33,783 nt of DNA from Pseudomonadota bacterium. Its GTDB lineage: Bacteria; Pseudomonadota; Alphaproteobacteria; GCA-2731375. The translations under genes were made by a program, and so were the position numbers. The number at the start of each line of letters is the position of its first letter. The stretch's first letter is position 1. A model generated the notes under the pieces. That model was not told the origin of the DNA, did not search any database, and saw only the letters and a list, made by a program, of their open reading frames with translations. The DNA lies in assembly GCA_027623205.1 (NCBI GenBank), contig JAQBYC010000047.1, forward strand, positions 1-33,783. Direction: 5' to 3'. This document shows positions 25,263 through 32,056 of the stretch, piece after piece.

Positions 25263-25697
25263 ATGGGAACCCAGACGATGGTTGATTTGAGACCCGTTGC
25301 CAACGTGATACGGGATCTGCGAGCGGTCGGATTGCGTCCGACGCGCCAACGTTTGGCATTGGCGTCTCTGCTGTTTGGCTGCGGTAACCGGCATGCAACA
25401 GCGGAAAGCCTTTACGACAACGCTCAACAGGCGGGGATCAAAGTCAGCCTGGCGACGGTTTACAATACCTTGCATCAATTCACCTCCGCCGGTTTACTGC
25501 GGCAAGTCGTTGTCAATTCAACCCGTAGTTATTTTGATACCAATATTGAAGACCATCACCATTTCTATTTTGAAGATACGGGCGAGATTGCTGATATTCC
25601 AAATGGCAGGATTGCTTCGATTGCCCCGACTGATTTGCCCGCGGATATGGAATTGTCCCGTGTGGACATTATCGTGCGGCTGCGTCGCACTCAATAG
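25263..25697 (+). CDS. irr: Irr, iron/heme-responsive Fur-family regulator
   Basis: Irr is the alphaproteobacterial Fur-family regulator that acts under iron limitation and is inactivated by heme. The 144-residue protein has the winged helix (about 18-88; GLRPTRQRLALASLLF, SLATVYNTLHQFTSAGLL) and the diagnostic histidine cluster His98-His100 in EDHHHFYFEDTGEI, part of the heme/metal site. The N-terminal GCP heme-regulatory motif of the Bradyrhizobium protein is absent (Cys40 is followed by Gly), as in many other Irr proteins. ATG 25278 is an alternative start. It is divergent from fabA, and an Irr-like operator lies directly after its stop codon. Confidence 0.92.
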   Translation: MGTQTMVDLRPVANVIRDLRAVGLRPTRQRLALASLLFGCGNRHATAESLYDNAQQAGIKVSLATVYNTLHQFTSAGLLRQVVVNSTRSYFDTNIEDHHHFYFEDTGEIADIPNGRIASIAPTDLPADMELSRVDIIVRLRRTQ

Positions 25698-25714
25698 TTT
25701 GGAATTGTTCTAAA
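25698..25714. promoter_or_regulatory. ICE/Irr-box-like palindrome upstream of rubrerythrin
   Basis: tttggaa-ttg-ttctaaa is an inverted repeat with one mismatch. It closely matches the iron control element bound by Irr (TTTAGAA-N3-TTCTAAA type). It begins at the first base after the irr stop codon and ends 5 bp before a TTGACG -35-like hexamer. A site upstream of the -35 could serve activation, or repression by overlap with polymerase. Confidence 0.6.
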
Positions 25715-25719
25715 ATATG

Positions 25720-25749
25720 TTGACGCCGGACACCATCTTACCCTATGCA
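25720..25749 (+). promoter_or_regulatory. Candidate rubrerythrin promoter
   Basis: TTGACG (25720-25725) is followed 18 bp later by TATGCA (25744-25749). The -35 is good and the -10 is weak. It would leave a leader of about 180 nt before rubrerythrin, containing a tgttttgg-N9-ccaaaaca inverted repeat (25816-25840). The site is supported mainly by its position next to the ICE-like box. Confidence 0.4.
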
Positions 25750-25934
25750 TGGTTAATGGACTGAGCATCGTGGCAAGCCGTTCGTGGTGCGCCGATGAAT
25801 AATATTTCGGGTGATTGTTTTGGGCTCAGGAACCAAAACATTTGCAGGGAGTTACGGCAGATTGCCCGAATCAGAGCCGTAATATCCACTAACGCACTTG
25901 GCGTAATGTTAGGTGACAACAAGGAGGATTAGGT

Positions 25935-26354
25935 ATGTCGCTCAAGGGAACCAAGACTGAACAGAATTTGAAAGATGCATTCGCCGGTGAAAGCCAGGCC
26001 AACCGGCGCTATCTGTATTTTGCGCAAAAGGCCGATGTCGAAGGCTATAACGACGTGGCGACTGTTTTCCGCTCCACGGCGGAAGGTGAAACGGGTCATG
26101 CGCACGGGCATCTCGAATTTTTGGAAGAAACCGGCGATCCGGCGACAGGCGAGCCCATTGGGCCCACCGCACTAAATTTGAAAGCAGCGGTGGCTGGCGA
26201 AACCCACGAATACACCGATATGTACCCTGGCATGACCCGGACCGCGCGCGAGGAAGGTTTTGATGAAATCGCCGACTGGTTTGAAACCCTGGCGAAGGCT
26301 GAAAAAAGCCACGCGGGCCGCTTCCAAAAGGCGCTGGATACGCTCGACGACTAA
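25935..26354 (+). CDS. Rubrerythrin (diiron peroxidase lacking rubredoxin domain)
   Basis: Rubrerythrins reduce hydrogen peroxide at a non-haem diiron centre in a four-helix bundle. The 139-residue protein has the ligand set Glu19 (AGES), Glu52 and His55 ([10 protein letters not shown]), Glu89 and Glu92 (GETHEY), and Glu123 and His126 (KAEKSH). It stops directly after the bundle: the C-terminal rubredoxin domain with its two CxxC pairs found in classical rubrerythrin (about 191 residues) is absent. It therefore needs a separate electron donor. A strong AAGGAGG site (in acaaggagga) precedes the ATG. The downstream Fe-S protein and DUF3501 gene are the likely functional partners. Confidence 0.93.
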   Translation: MSLKGTKTEQNLKDAFAGESQANRRYLYFAQKADVEGYNDVATVFRSTAEGETGHAHGHLEFLEETGDPATGEPIGPTALNLKAAVAGETHEYTDMYPGMTRTAREEGFDEIADWFETLAKAEKSHAGRFQKALDTLDD

Positions 26355-26388
26355 AATACCGGCTGTCCGCCTGGTAATTGCCTTGGGG

Positions 26389-26420
26389 AAGGGGGTGCCA
26401 GGCCGGTTCCCCCTTTCTTT
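26389..26420 (+). terminator. Possible terminator after rubrerythrin
   Basis: aagggggtgcc (26389-26399) and ggttccccctt (26405-26415) form an 11-bp stem with one mismatch and one G-U, followed by tcttt. The T tract is poor, so it may be leaky, allowing more rubrerythrin than downstream products, or it may act as a 3'-stabilising hairpin. Confidence 0.5.
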
Positions 26421-26507
26421 CAGGCGTTTGCCGTATTTTTGGTTCATGCCAGTTGAATGATACCCGATGGACAATGCCTCCGTGGATGGAGAGGGGAGAT
26501 CTTGGCG

Positions 26508-27863
26508 ATGAGTAAAGAAGGCAGCCTGGAGTCGCCAACTCGACATCCTATTCCCTGGACGGACCCGGCGTATCTCGATGCCGGTGAGATTGATGCCGAA
26601 TTGCGGCGGGTCTTCGATATTTGCCACGGTTGCCGGCGCTGCTTCAACCTTTGTGATTCCTTTCCCCGGTTATTCGATCTGATCGATGACAGCCCGTCGG
26701 GAGAATTGGATACGGTCCCTTCAGGCGAGTTCTCCAAGGTGGTGGATGCCTGCACATTTTGCGATATGTGCTTTATGACCAAATGTCCCTATGTGCCGCC
26801 GCACGAATTCGATTTGGATTTCCCGCATCTGATGTTGCGTTATCGCGCCGCCGAACAGGCCGCGGGCAAAGTAGGGTTCCGCCGGAAGCAATTGGCCAAG
26901 ACCGACCGCAATGGCAAATGGGCCGGGAATGCGGCCGGACTGGCCAATTGGGCCACGGCGGAGGGTAATTTCGGCATGCGTAATTTGCTGGGAGATTTGG
27001 CCGGGATTCATCCCAAAGCCGCACTGCCGAAATATCATGCCAAGAGCTTTTTGGACAGGGCGGCAGAAGTTCCGGCCCTGAACACCGCGGCACCCGGCCA
27101 TGGCCGAAAGGCCGTGATCTACGCCACCTGCTTCGCCAATTATAACGAACCCGCCATGGGCATGGCGGCCCGGGCAGTCCTCGCACATAATGGCGTGGCG
27201 ACCCAGGTGGTCTATCCATCGTGCTGCGGCATGCCCATGTGGGAACAGGGTGATTTGGCCCAGGTTGCGGAAAACGCCCAAAAAGTCGCCGGCGAAATGG
27301 CCGCGTGGATCGACCAGGGTCATGCCGTCATCGCCCTGGTGCCGTCCTGCGCCTTGATGTTGAAGTTCGAATGGCCGCTGTTGTTGCCCGACGATGAAGA
27401 TGTGCGGCGGCTGTCGGAAAATACCTATGACATTACCGAGTACATTGTTGCCCTGGCGCGTGATTCCGGTCTGGCGGCGGGCTTGGCGCCTTTGCCGGGT
27501 GGGGTGACGTTGCATCTGGCCTGTCACGCCAGAGCCCAGAACATGGGCGCCAAGGGGGCGGAAATGTTGCGCCTGATCCCGGACACGGAAGTCTCGGTGG
27601 TGGAGCGTTGCTCCGGTCACGGCGGGGCCTGGGGGATTATGAAGGAAAATTTCGAAGTCGCTCTGAAAGTCGGTAAACCCGCAGCCCGTCAGGCTTTGAA
27701 AGCGGGCAGCGCCTGGGTGGTCTCGGAATGCCCCCTGGCAGCCACCCATTTGCGCCAGGGTATGGAGCGTCTGGCGAGCGAAGTGCCCCGCACAGTGGCG
27801 CATCCCATAATACTGCTGGCCCAGGCCTATGGCATGCCGCAAGAGGACAGCGACTCGTCGTGA
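26508..27863 (+). CDS. GlpC/HdrD-like Fe-S protein with two [4Fe-4S] and CCG domains
   Basis: The 451-residue soluble protein has two ferredoxin-type motifs: Cys39-42-45-49 (CHGCRRCFNLC) and Cys82-85-88-93 (CTFCDMCFMTKC). Two CCG-type domains follow. The first has Cys208 and Cys239-Cys240 (SCCGMP); the second has Cys339 and a degenerate CSGHGG at 368-373. This architecture resembles GlpC and heterodisulfide reductase subunits, and suggests electron transfer to or from a thiol/disulfide or quinone partner. The start at 26508 has GAGGGGAGA eight bases upstream; the frame is open further up, but without that site. The 3' end overlaps the DUF3501 gene by 4 bp. The rubrerythrin-FeS-DUF3501 trio recurs in other proteobacteria, as far as I recall. 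Confidence 0.88.
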   Translation: MSKEGSLESPTRHPIPWTDPAYLDAGEIDAELRRVFDICHGCRRCFNLCDSFPRLFDLIDDSPSGELDTVPSGEFSKVVDACTFCDMCFMTKCPYVPPHEFDLDFPHLMLRYRAAEQAAGKVGFRRKQLAKTDRNGKWAGNAAGLANWATAEGNFGMRNLLGDLAGIHPKAALPKYHAKSFLDRAAEVPALNTAAPGHGRKAVIYATCFANYNEPAMGMAARAVLAHNGVATQVVYPSCCGMPMWEQGDLAQVAENAQKVAGEMAAWIDQGHAVIALVPSCALMLKFEWPLLLPDDEDVRRLSENTYDITEYIVALARDSGLAAGLAPLPGGVTLHLACHARAQNMGAKGAEMLRLIPDTEVSVVERCSGHGGAWGIMKENFEVALKVGKPAARQALKAGSAWVVSECPLAATHLRQGMERLASEVPRTVAHPIILLAQAYGMPQEDSDSS

Positions 27864-28456
27864 AACCTAAACGCAGCATTCAACGCGATGATATCCAATC
27901 GCTTGAGGCCTATGGCGTCGAACGGTCGAAGCGGCGACGCGCGATCATCAGCTACAAACGCCACCGGCGCCTGGAGGTGGGACCCGTCGCCGCCTTTTAT
28001 TTCGAGAATTACAACACCATGCTGTCCCAGATTCAGGAAATGTTGTGGATCGAAAAAGGCGGGGAGGATCAGATTGCCGACGAACTGGCGGCCTATAACC
28101 CCCTGATCCCTCAGGGCCGGGAGTTGGTCGCGACCTTGATGTTCGAAATTGCCGAGCCGACCCGCCGTTTGGCGTTGTTGTCCCGCCTAGGCCGCGTCGA
28201 GGAGATGGTCAGCCTGGATGTCGCCGGGCAAAAGATATTGGCCATGCCGGAACGCGGGGACGGCGTTGAACGCACACGCGCGGACGGAAAAACCTCGTCC
28301 ATCCATTTTTTGCATTTCCCTTTTCAGATGGACCAAATTGCCGCCTTTCGCGAACCTGGTGCCCGCATCATCGCCGCCATTGACCACCCCGAATATGCCC
28401 ATATGGCCGTTATGCCCGAGGCCATGCGTCAGGTTCTGGCCGAGGACTTCGATTAG
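27860..28456 (+). CDS. DUF3501 family protein
   Basis: The function of DUF3501 is unknown. The 198-residue protein matches the family's usual length and has the recognisable stretches RLEVGPVAAFYFENYNTM and SQIQEMLWIEKGG in the N-terminal half, IPQGRELVATLMFEI in the middle and IHFLHFPF toward the C-terminus. It has no cysteine pattern, signal peptide or membrane helix, so it is probably not itself a redox-cofactor protein. The GTG start at 27860 overlaps the stop of the Fe-S gene (GTGA), with AAGAGGA upstream; the frame is open for 130 bp before that, but inside the Fe-S gene. Strict coupling suggests a 1:1 partner or maturation factor for the Fe-S protein. Confidence 0.87.
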   Translation: MKPKRSIQRDDIQSLEAYGVERSKRRRAIISYKRHRRLEVGPVAAFYFENYNTMLSQIQEMLWIEKGGEDQIADELAAYNPLIPQGRELVATLMFEIAEPTRRLALLSRLGRVEEMVSLDVAGQKILAMPERGDGVERTRADGKTSSIHFLHFPFQMDQIAAFREPGARIIAAIDHPEYAHMAVMPEAMRQVLAEDFD

Positions 28457-28463
28457 GCCGGCT

Positions 28464-29087
28464 TCAGCGTTCCAGCCCGGGCATGCCGACATATCCCGGC
28501 AGGGCTTCGATGCGTCTGAACCAGGCGTTTAACGCGCCATAGGGGGCCAGCGGTATGCCGCCGGCCTCGGCCAAGGCGGCATAGGGATAACAGGCGATAT
28601 CGGCAATGGTTGGGCGACCAAGGGCCAGCCAGTCGTGTTGCGCCAGCCACCCGTCCAGAAAGGTGAAGCTATTCCGGGCCGACGCTTGGGCCTGGGCGAG
28701 GTCGATATCGCGCTTGAAGAGCAGGACGGCGCGGGCCAGCGCGGGGCCGTTCCAAATTTCGTTGGCTGCGAACGACAGCCATTGGGTAATTTTGGCCAGA
28801 CCCGTTGCGTCAGTGGGCAGCCACTGTCCGCCAGTGGGTCCGTCGGAGCGTTCGCTGCCATATTTGCGTGCCAGATAGACCAGAATGGCCTGGGAATCGT
28901 AGATCGCCGTGCCGCCGTCTTCCAGGACCGGCACTGTGCCCAGGGGGTTGCGTGCCAGATGCGCGGGTGTCTTTTGTTCCAAAGCAGGCAGACTGACGGA
29001 CACGGTCTCGTGATCCAGCGCCAGCATGGACAACAGCATGCGGACCTTGTGGCAGTTTCCCGATAGGGCGGCGTCGTAGAGTTTCAT
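28464..29087 (-). CDS. Glutathione S-transferase family protein
   Basis: GSTs conjugate glutathione to electrophiles or reduce disulfides and peroxides. The 207-residue protein has a thioredoxin-fold N-domain: MKLYDAALSGNCHKVRMLL places Ser9 (or Cys12) as the thiolate-activating residue, and VPVLEDGGTAIYDSQAILVYL contains the cis-Pro and glutathione-binding Asp-Ser. An all-helical C-domain follows (about 90-200). The start at 29087 fits the family; the longer open frame (to 29189) is not GST-like. The 3' end lies 7 bp from the convergent DUF3501 gene. It is divergent from the MDR oxidoreductase gene (87 bp), which may share its regulation. Confidence 0.88.
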   Translation of the reverse strand: MKLYDAALSGNCHKVRMLLSMLALDHETVSVSLPALEQKTPAHLARNPLGTVPVLEDGGTAIYDSQAILVYLARKYGSERSDGPTGGQWLPTDATGLAKITQWLSFAANEIWNGPALARAVLLFKRDIDLAQAQASARNSFTFLDGWLAQHDWLALGRPTIADIACYPYAALAEAGGIPLAPYGALNAWFRRIEALPGYVGMPGLER

Positions 29088-29174
29088 CTTTGCATTGGAC
29101 CTTTTTGTTGAAGCGTCGCAATTTTTAATGCACCAACCGAAATGGCGGTATTTGCGACGCATAGGGACATGATA

Positions 29175-30197
29175 ATGAAGCAATGGCAAATCGTGGATGA
29201 ATGGAGCTTTGCGGGGTTGAAACTGCTCGATGCGGCGCGGCCAGAACCTGGACCAGGTGAAGTGCTGTTGAAGATGAAGGCGGTCTCATTGAACTACCGT
29301 GACTATCTGATGGTTGGTCGGGGCTATGGCCGGATGTCGGGAGAACTACCATTGGTGCCCCTCTCTGATGGGGTGGGCGAAGTCGTCGCCCTGGGGGCAG
29401 GCGTCGAGGACGTGGCCCTTGGGACGCGGCGCCTGCCCTGTTTCATACAAACATGGTTCAGTGGCGATATGGGCCCGGCGGGTTTTGCTGGCGCCCTGGG
29501 TGGCCCCCTGGACGGCACGGCGCGGGAATTTATGAACGTACCCGTGGCGTCATCGGTGCCGGTACCTGACCATTTGAGCGACGTGGAGGCGGCCACCCTA
29601 TGCTGCGCCGCGATCACCGCCTGGAATGCCCTGGCCGAAATGCCGGCCACGGCGGTCGATGGCGGCACCGTCGTAACACAGGGCACGGGCGGGGTTTCCC
29701 TGCTCGCACTGCAACTGGCTAAGGACCGTGGCGCCAGGGTGATCGCAACCTCGTCCAGCGCCGAGAAACTGGCCCGGCTGAAAGCCATGGGCGCGGACGA
29801 AACCATCAACTATCGGGAAGTGCCCGATTGGGGCAAGGCGGTGCTGGGCCTGACGGATGGTCTGGGCGCGGATCTGGTGGTCGAGGTTGGTGGCGCCAGT
29901 ACTATTAGCCAATCCATGCGCGCGACCCGCGCTGACGGCACTATTTCGTTGGTCGGCAATGTGGGGGGCTCCATCGCCGAAGTGAATCTGCCCCTGATTT
30001 TCATGTTCCGCAAACGCCTCGCCGGCATCAGCACAGGTAGCGTCGCGGACTTTCACGCCATGATGGCCCGTATCGGCGAAACCGGATTTCGCCCCGCTCT
30101 GGATGACCAAATTTATGACTTCGATGGTTTGAGCCGGGCGCTGCAAGCGCTGCCCAAAGGCCAACATTTCGGCAAGATCGCGGTGCGGGTGGCCTGA
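29175..30197 (+). CDS. Zinc-less MDR alcohol dehydrogenase/quinone oxidoreductase-like protein
   Basis: The 340-residue protein belongs to the medium-chain dehydrogenase/reductase family. It has the GroES-like N-domain (SLNYRDYLMVGRGYG) and a Rossmann domain with the nucleotide-binding GTGGVSLLALQLAK. The zinc ligands of classical alcohol dehydrogenases are missing: the usual C-G/H-E signature is replaced by SLNYRD and PLSDGVGEV, and the four-cysteine structural lobe is absent. It therefore probably reduces quinones or enals with NAD(P)H. The ATG at 29175 has AGGGA seven bases upstream. It converges with the TSUP gene, whose end is 11 bp away. Confidence 0.88.
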   Translation: MKQWQIVDEWSFAGLKLLDAARPEPGPGEVLLKMKAVSLNYRDYLMVGRGYGRMSGELPLVPLSDGVGEVVALGAGVEDVALGTRRLPCFIQTWFSGDMGPAGFAGALGGPLDGTAREFMNVPVASSVPVPDHLSDVEAATLCCAAITAWNALAEMPATAVDGGTVVTQGTGGVSLLALQLAKDRGARVIATSSSAEKLARLKAMGADETINYREVPDWGKAVLGLTDGLGADLVVEVGGASTISQSMRATRADGTISLVGNVGGSIAEVNLPLIFMFRKRLAGISTGSVADFHAMMARIGETGFRPALDDQIYDFDGLSRALQALPKGQHFGKIAVRVA

Positions 30198-30208
30198 CAG
30201 GCTTGTGG

Positions 30209-30985
30209 TCACCAGGCGAGAATCGCCAGAAAAGTAGTGAAGGCGCCTGTCGCCAGCAGAATAGCCAGGACAAGGATGTGAAACAGACGTTCGTCCAGCT
30301 TGCTGGATATGCAATTGCCGGTTATGGCGCCCAAAATTGTCGGCAGGGCGGCCAACGCGGCGATCTGCCAGATCTGGCCGCTAATGGTATCTGCCGCTCC
30401 CTGCAGTGCCAGGGCCGCGCCATAAGAGAGGGTGAACAGGCAAAGGGTACAGGCGCGCAGAGGAACTTTGCCCATGCCACTGGCCGATAGATACAGCATC
30501 ACCGCTGGCCCCGGCATGGCCAAGGCTGTCGTCATGGCGCCCGATAGAACGCCCACCAGTATTTCAAGCCCGGGCCGCGCCGCTGGGATGTTTGCTTTAG
30601 GGATGGCCGGTTCAGGGACATCGGGGCGCGCGTGCAGGGCCAGCCAGGCGGCGAAAAACAATATTACCAAGCCAACCGCAAGGCGTACCCAATCCAGGCT
30701 GGCCTGCAGAAAAATCGCCAAGCCGATGGGAAAGCCCAGGACACTGCCCAGGGACAGGCGTGTCAACGGTCCCCAAGGCGCCTGCCGCCACAGGCCTGGC
30801 ACCAGCACCAGCGAGACCAACAAATTGAGCATGATGGTCAAGCCTACGGCGCCCAGATTGCCCATTATCAGCAGCAGGAACGGCAGGGCGACGATGGCGA
30901 AGCCGAAGCCGGTGGCTGCCTGGACCAAGGCGGCGAAAAACGCGACCGAGGCGATCAGAATGCTGTCGATGACGATGGGATCCAT
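30209..30985 (-). CDS. TauE/SafE (TSUP) family membrane permease
   Basis: The 258-residue inner-membrane protein has about eight hydrophobic helices in two related halves. The N-terminal QAATGFGFAIVALPFLLLI and the later AMTTALAMPGPAVMLYLSASG match the TSUP family, whose members export sulfite, sulfoacetate or other organosulfonates. The start is the ATG at 30985; the same frame is open well upstream (to 31402), but that part is antisense-like shadow of the LysR gene. It begins 7 bp after the LysR stop codon on the same strand, so the two are co-transcribed and LysR probably regulates it. The substrate is unknown. Confidence 0.88.
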   Translation of the reverse strand: MDPIVIDSILIASVAFFAALVQAATGFGFAIVALPFLLLIMGNLGAVGLTIMLNLLVSLVLVPGLWRQAPWGPLTRLSLGSVLGFPIGLAIFLQASLDWVRLAVGLVILFFAAWLALHARPDVPEPAIPKANIPAARPGLEILVGVLSGAMTTALAMPGPAVMLYLSASGMGKVPLRACTLCLFTLSYGAALALQGAADTISGQIWQIAALAALPTILGAITGNCISSKLDERLFHILVLAILLATGAFTTFLAILAW

Positions 30986-30992
30986 AATCGGG

Positions 30993-31898
30993 TCAGGGTA
31001 GGTCCCAATAAGGCTCGGGGCCAAAGCGTGCGGCCAGGAAGTCGACAAAGGCGCGCACCTTCGGCGCCAAATGGCGTCGGTGAGGATAGGCGGCGTAGAT
31101 GGCATGGGTTTGCGGCACGCATTCAGGCAGAAATTCCACCAGAGTGCCGGCCCGCAGATCCTTGCCGACGATAAAGCTAGGCAACGCGACAATACCGGCA
31201 CCGGCCACGGCGGCATCGCGCAGCACTTCACCATTGTTGGCGCGGAGGTTGCCACGCAGGGGGATGGAAACCGGACCCTTGGTGCCGTTGAGAGCCCAAT
31301 CCGTGCCGCTGGCCCGGTAGAGGTAGCCAAAACAATTATGTTGACGCAGATCTTCTGGTTTCTCCGGCGTGCCGTGGCGCCGCAAATAGTCCGGCGCGGC
31401 ACAAAGTACAGCGCGTGAAGGGGCCAAACGCCGGACGATCAACGAACTGTCGATCAGGGCGGCGATACGGATGGCGACGTCGAAGCCTTCCTGGACCAGA
31501 TCGCTGAAGCGGTCGTCGAGCACCAGGTCCAGGTCGATTTGGTCATGGGTTTGCAGAAAATCGGCGATGATCGGGCCTAGATGCAGGGTGCCGAATGTCA
31601 TTGGCGCGTTCACCCGCAGCCGGCCCCGCGGCACCGCTGCCATGCTGCCGACTTCGTCCGCTGCCGCCTGGGCCGCTTCCACGATCCGGGCGCAAGCCTC
31701 GTAGAACACTGCGCCGACTTCTGTCAGGGATAGCTTTCGCGTGGTGCGGTTTAACAGACGCGCGCCCAGACGGTCCTCCAGGCGCCCAATCTGCTTGGAA
31801 ACAGCGGATTTGGACAACCCCAACGCCTGGGCGGCGGCGGTGAAGCTGCTTTGCTGGACGACCTTTGCAAACACCGCCATTTCACTCAGATTGTCCAT
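30993..31898 (-). CDS. LysR-type transcriptional regulator
   Basis: The 301-residue protein has the LysR winged helix at residues about 2-60 (FAKVVQQSSFTAAAQALGLSKSAVSKQI; the recognition helix is in its second half) and a PBP2-like effector-binding domain (about 88-290) of the CrgA/AaeR-like group (GRLRVNAPMTFG). The ATG at 31898 has AAAGGAT upstream; the longer open frame to 31943 runs through operator sequence. It is divergent from the glutathionyl-hydroquinone reductase gene and followed by the TSUP permease gene, the classic LysR layout, so it probably controls both sides through the inverted repeats in the 158-bp gap. Confidence 0.9.
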   Translation of the reverse strand: MDNLSEMAVFAKVVQQSSFTAAAQALGLSKSAVSKQIGRLEDRLGARLLNRTTRKLSLTEVGAVFYEACARIVEAAQAAADEVGSMAAVPRGRLRVNAPMTFGTLHLGPIIADFLQTHDQIDLDLVLDDRFSDLVQEGFDVAIRIAALIDSSLIVRRLAPSRAVLCAAPDYLRRHGTPEKPEDLRQHNCFGYLYRASGTDWALNGTKGPVSIPLRGNLRANNGEVLRDAAVAGAGIVALPSFIVGKDLRAGTLVEFLPECVPQTHAIYAAYPHRRHLAPKVRAFVDFLAARFGPEPYWDLP

Positions 31899-31922
31899 CA
31901 CAACGATCCTTTGATGCAATTG

Positions 31923-31992
31923 CAGGAAACAATGATGTGCCATATAGCAGTTTTGTTTCCTGTCGCGAACAATATTGTGTTGCTTTCAACAC
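31923..31992. promoter_or_regulatory. Cluster of inverted repeats, probable LysR operators
   Basis: Three perfect inverted repeats occupy this stretch. caggaaacaa (31923-31932) pairs with ttgtttcctg (31953-31962) across 20 bp. acaatattgt (31969-31978) is self-complementary. gtgttg-cttt-caacac spans 31977-31992. A ttgtt-N10-aacaa repeat also joins the first two (31953-31972), with the T-N11-A-like spacing of LysR boxes. The position between divergent LysR and target genes supports an operator role. Confidence 0.65.
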
Positions 31993-32056
31993 TGGTCCGG
32001 GGCGTCTTTCGGCGCTAGGTTGGCGGCGTAAGCAGCAGCAGTAAGGGAAGACGATT

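Noticed and set aside
25380-25386. Possible heme-regulatory motif (Gly-Cys-Pro) in Irr
   Set aside because: Cys40 is followed by Gly, not Pro, so the motif is not present.
26721-27842. 373-codon open frame on the minus strand opposite the Fe-S protein
   Set aside because: Its His/Gly/Arg-rich composition is typical of a shadow frame, and the plus strand carries clear Cys motifs.
30986-31402. N-terminal extension of the TSUP permease frame into the LysR gene
   Set aside because: The extension is Arg/Pro/Cys-rich and not membrane-like; the family start is MDPIVIDSILIA at 30985, directly after the LysR stop.
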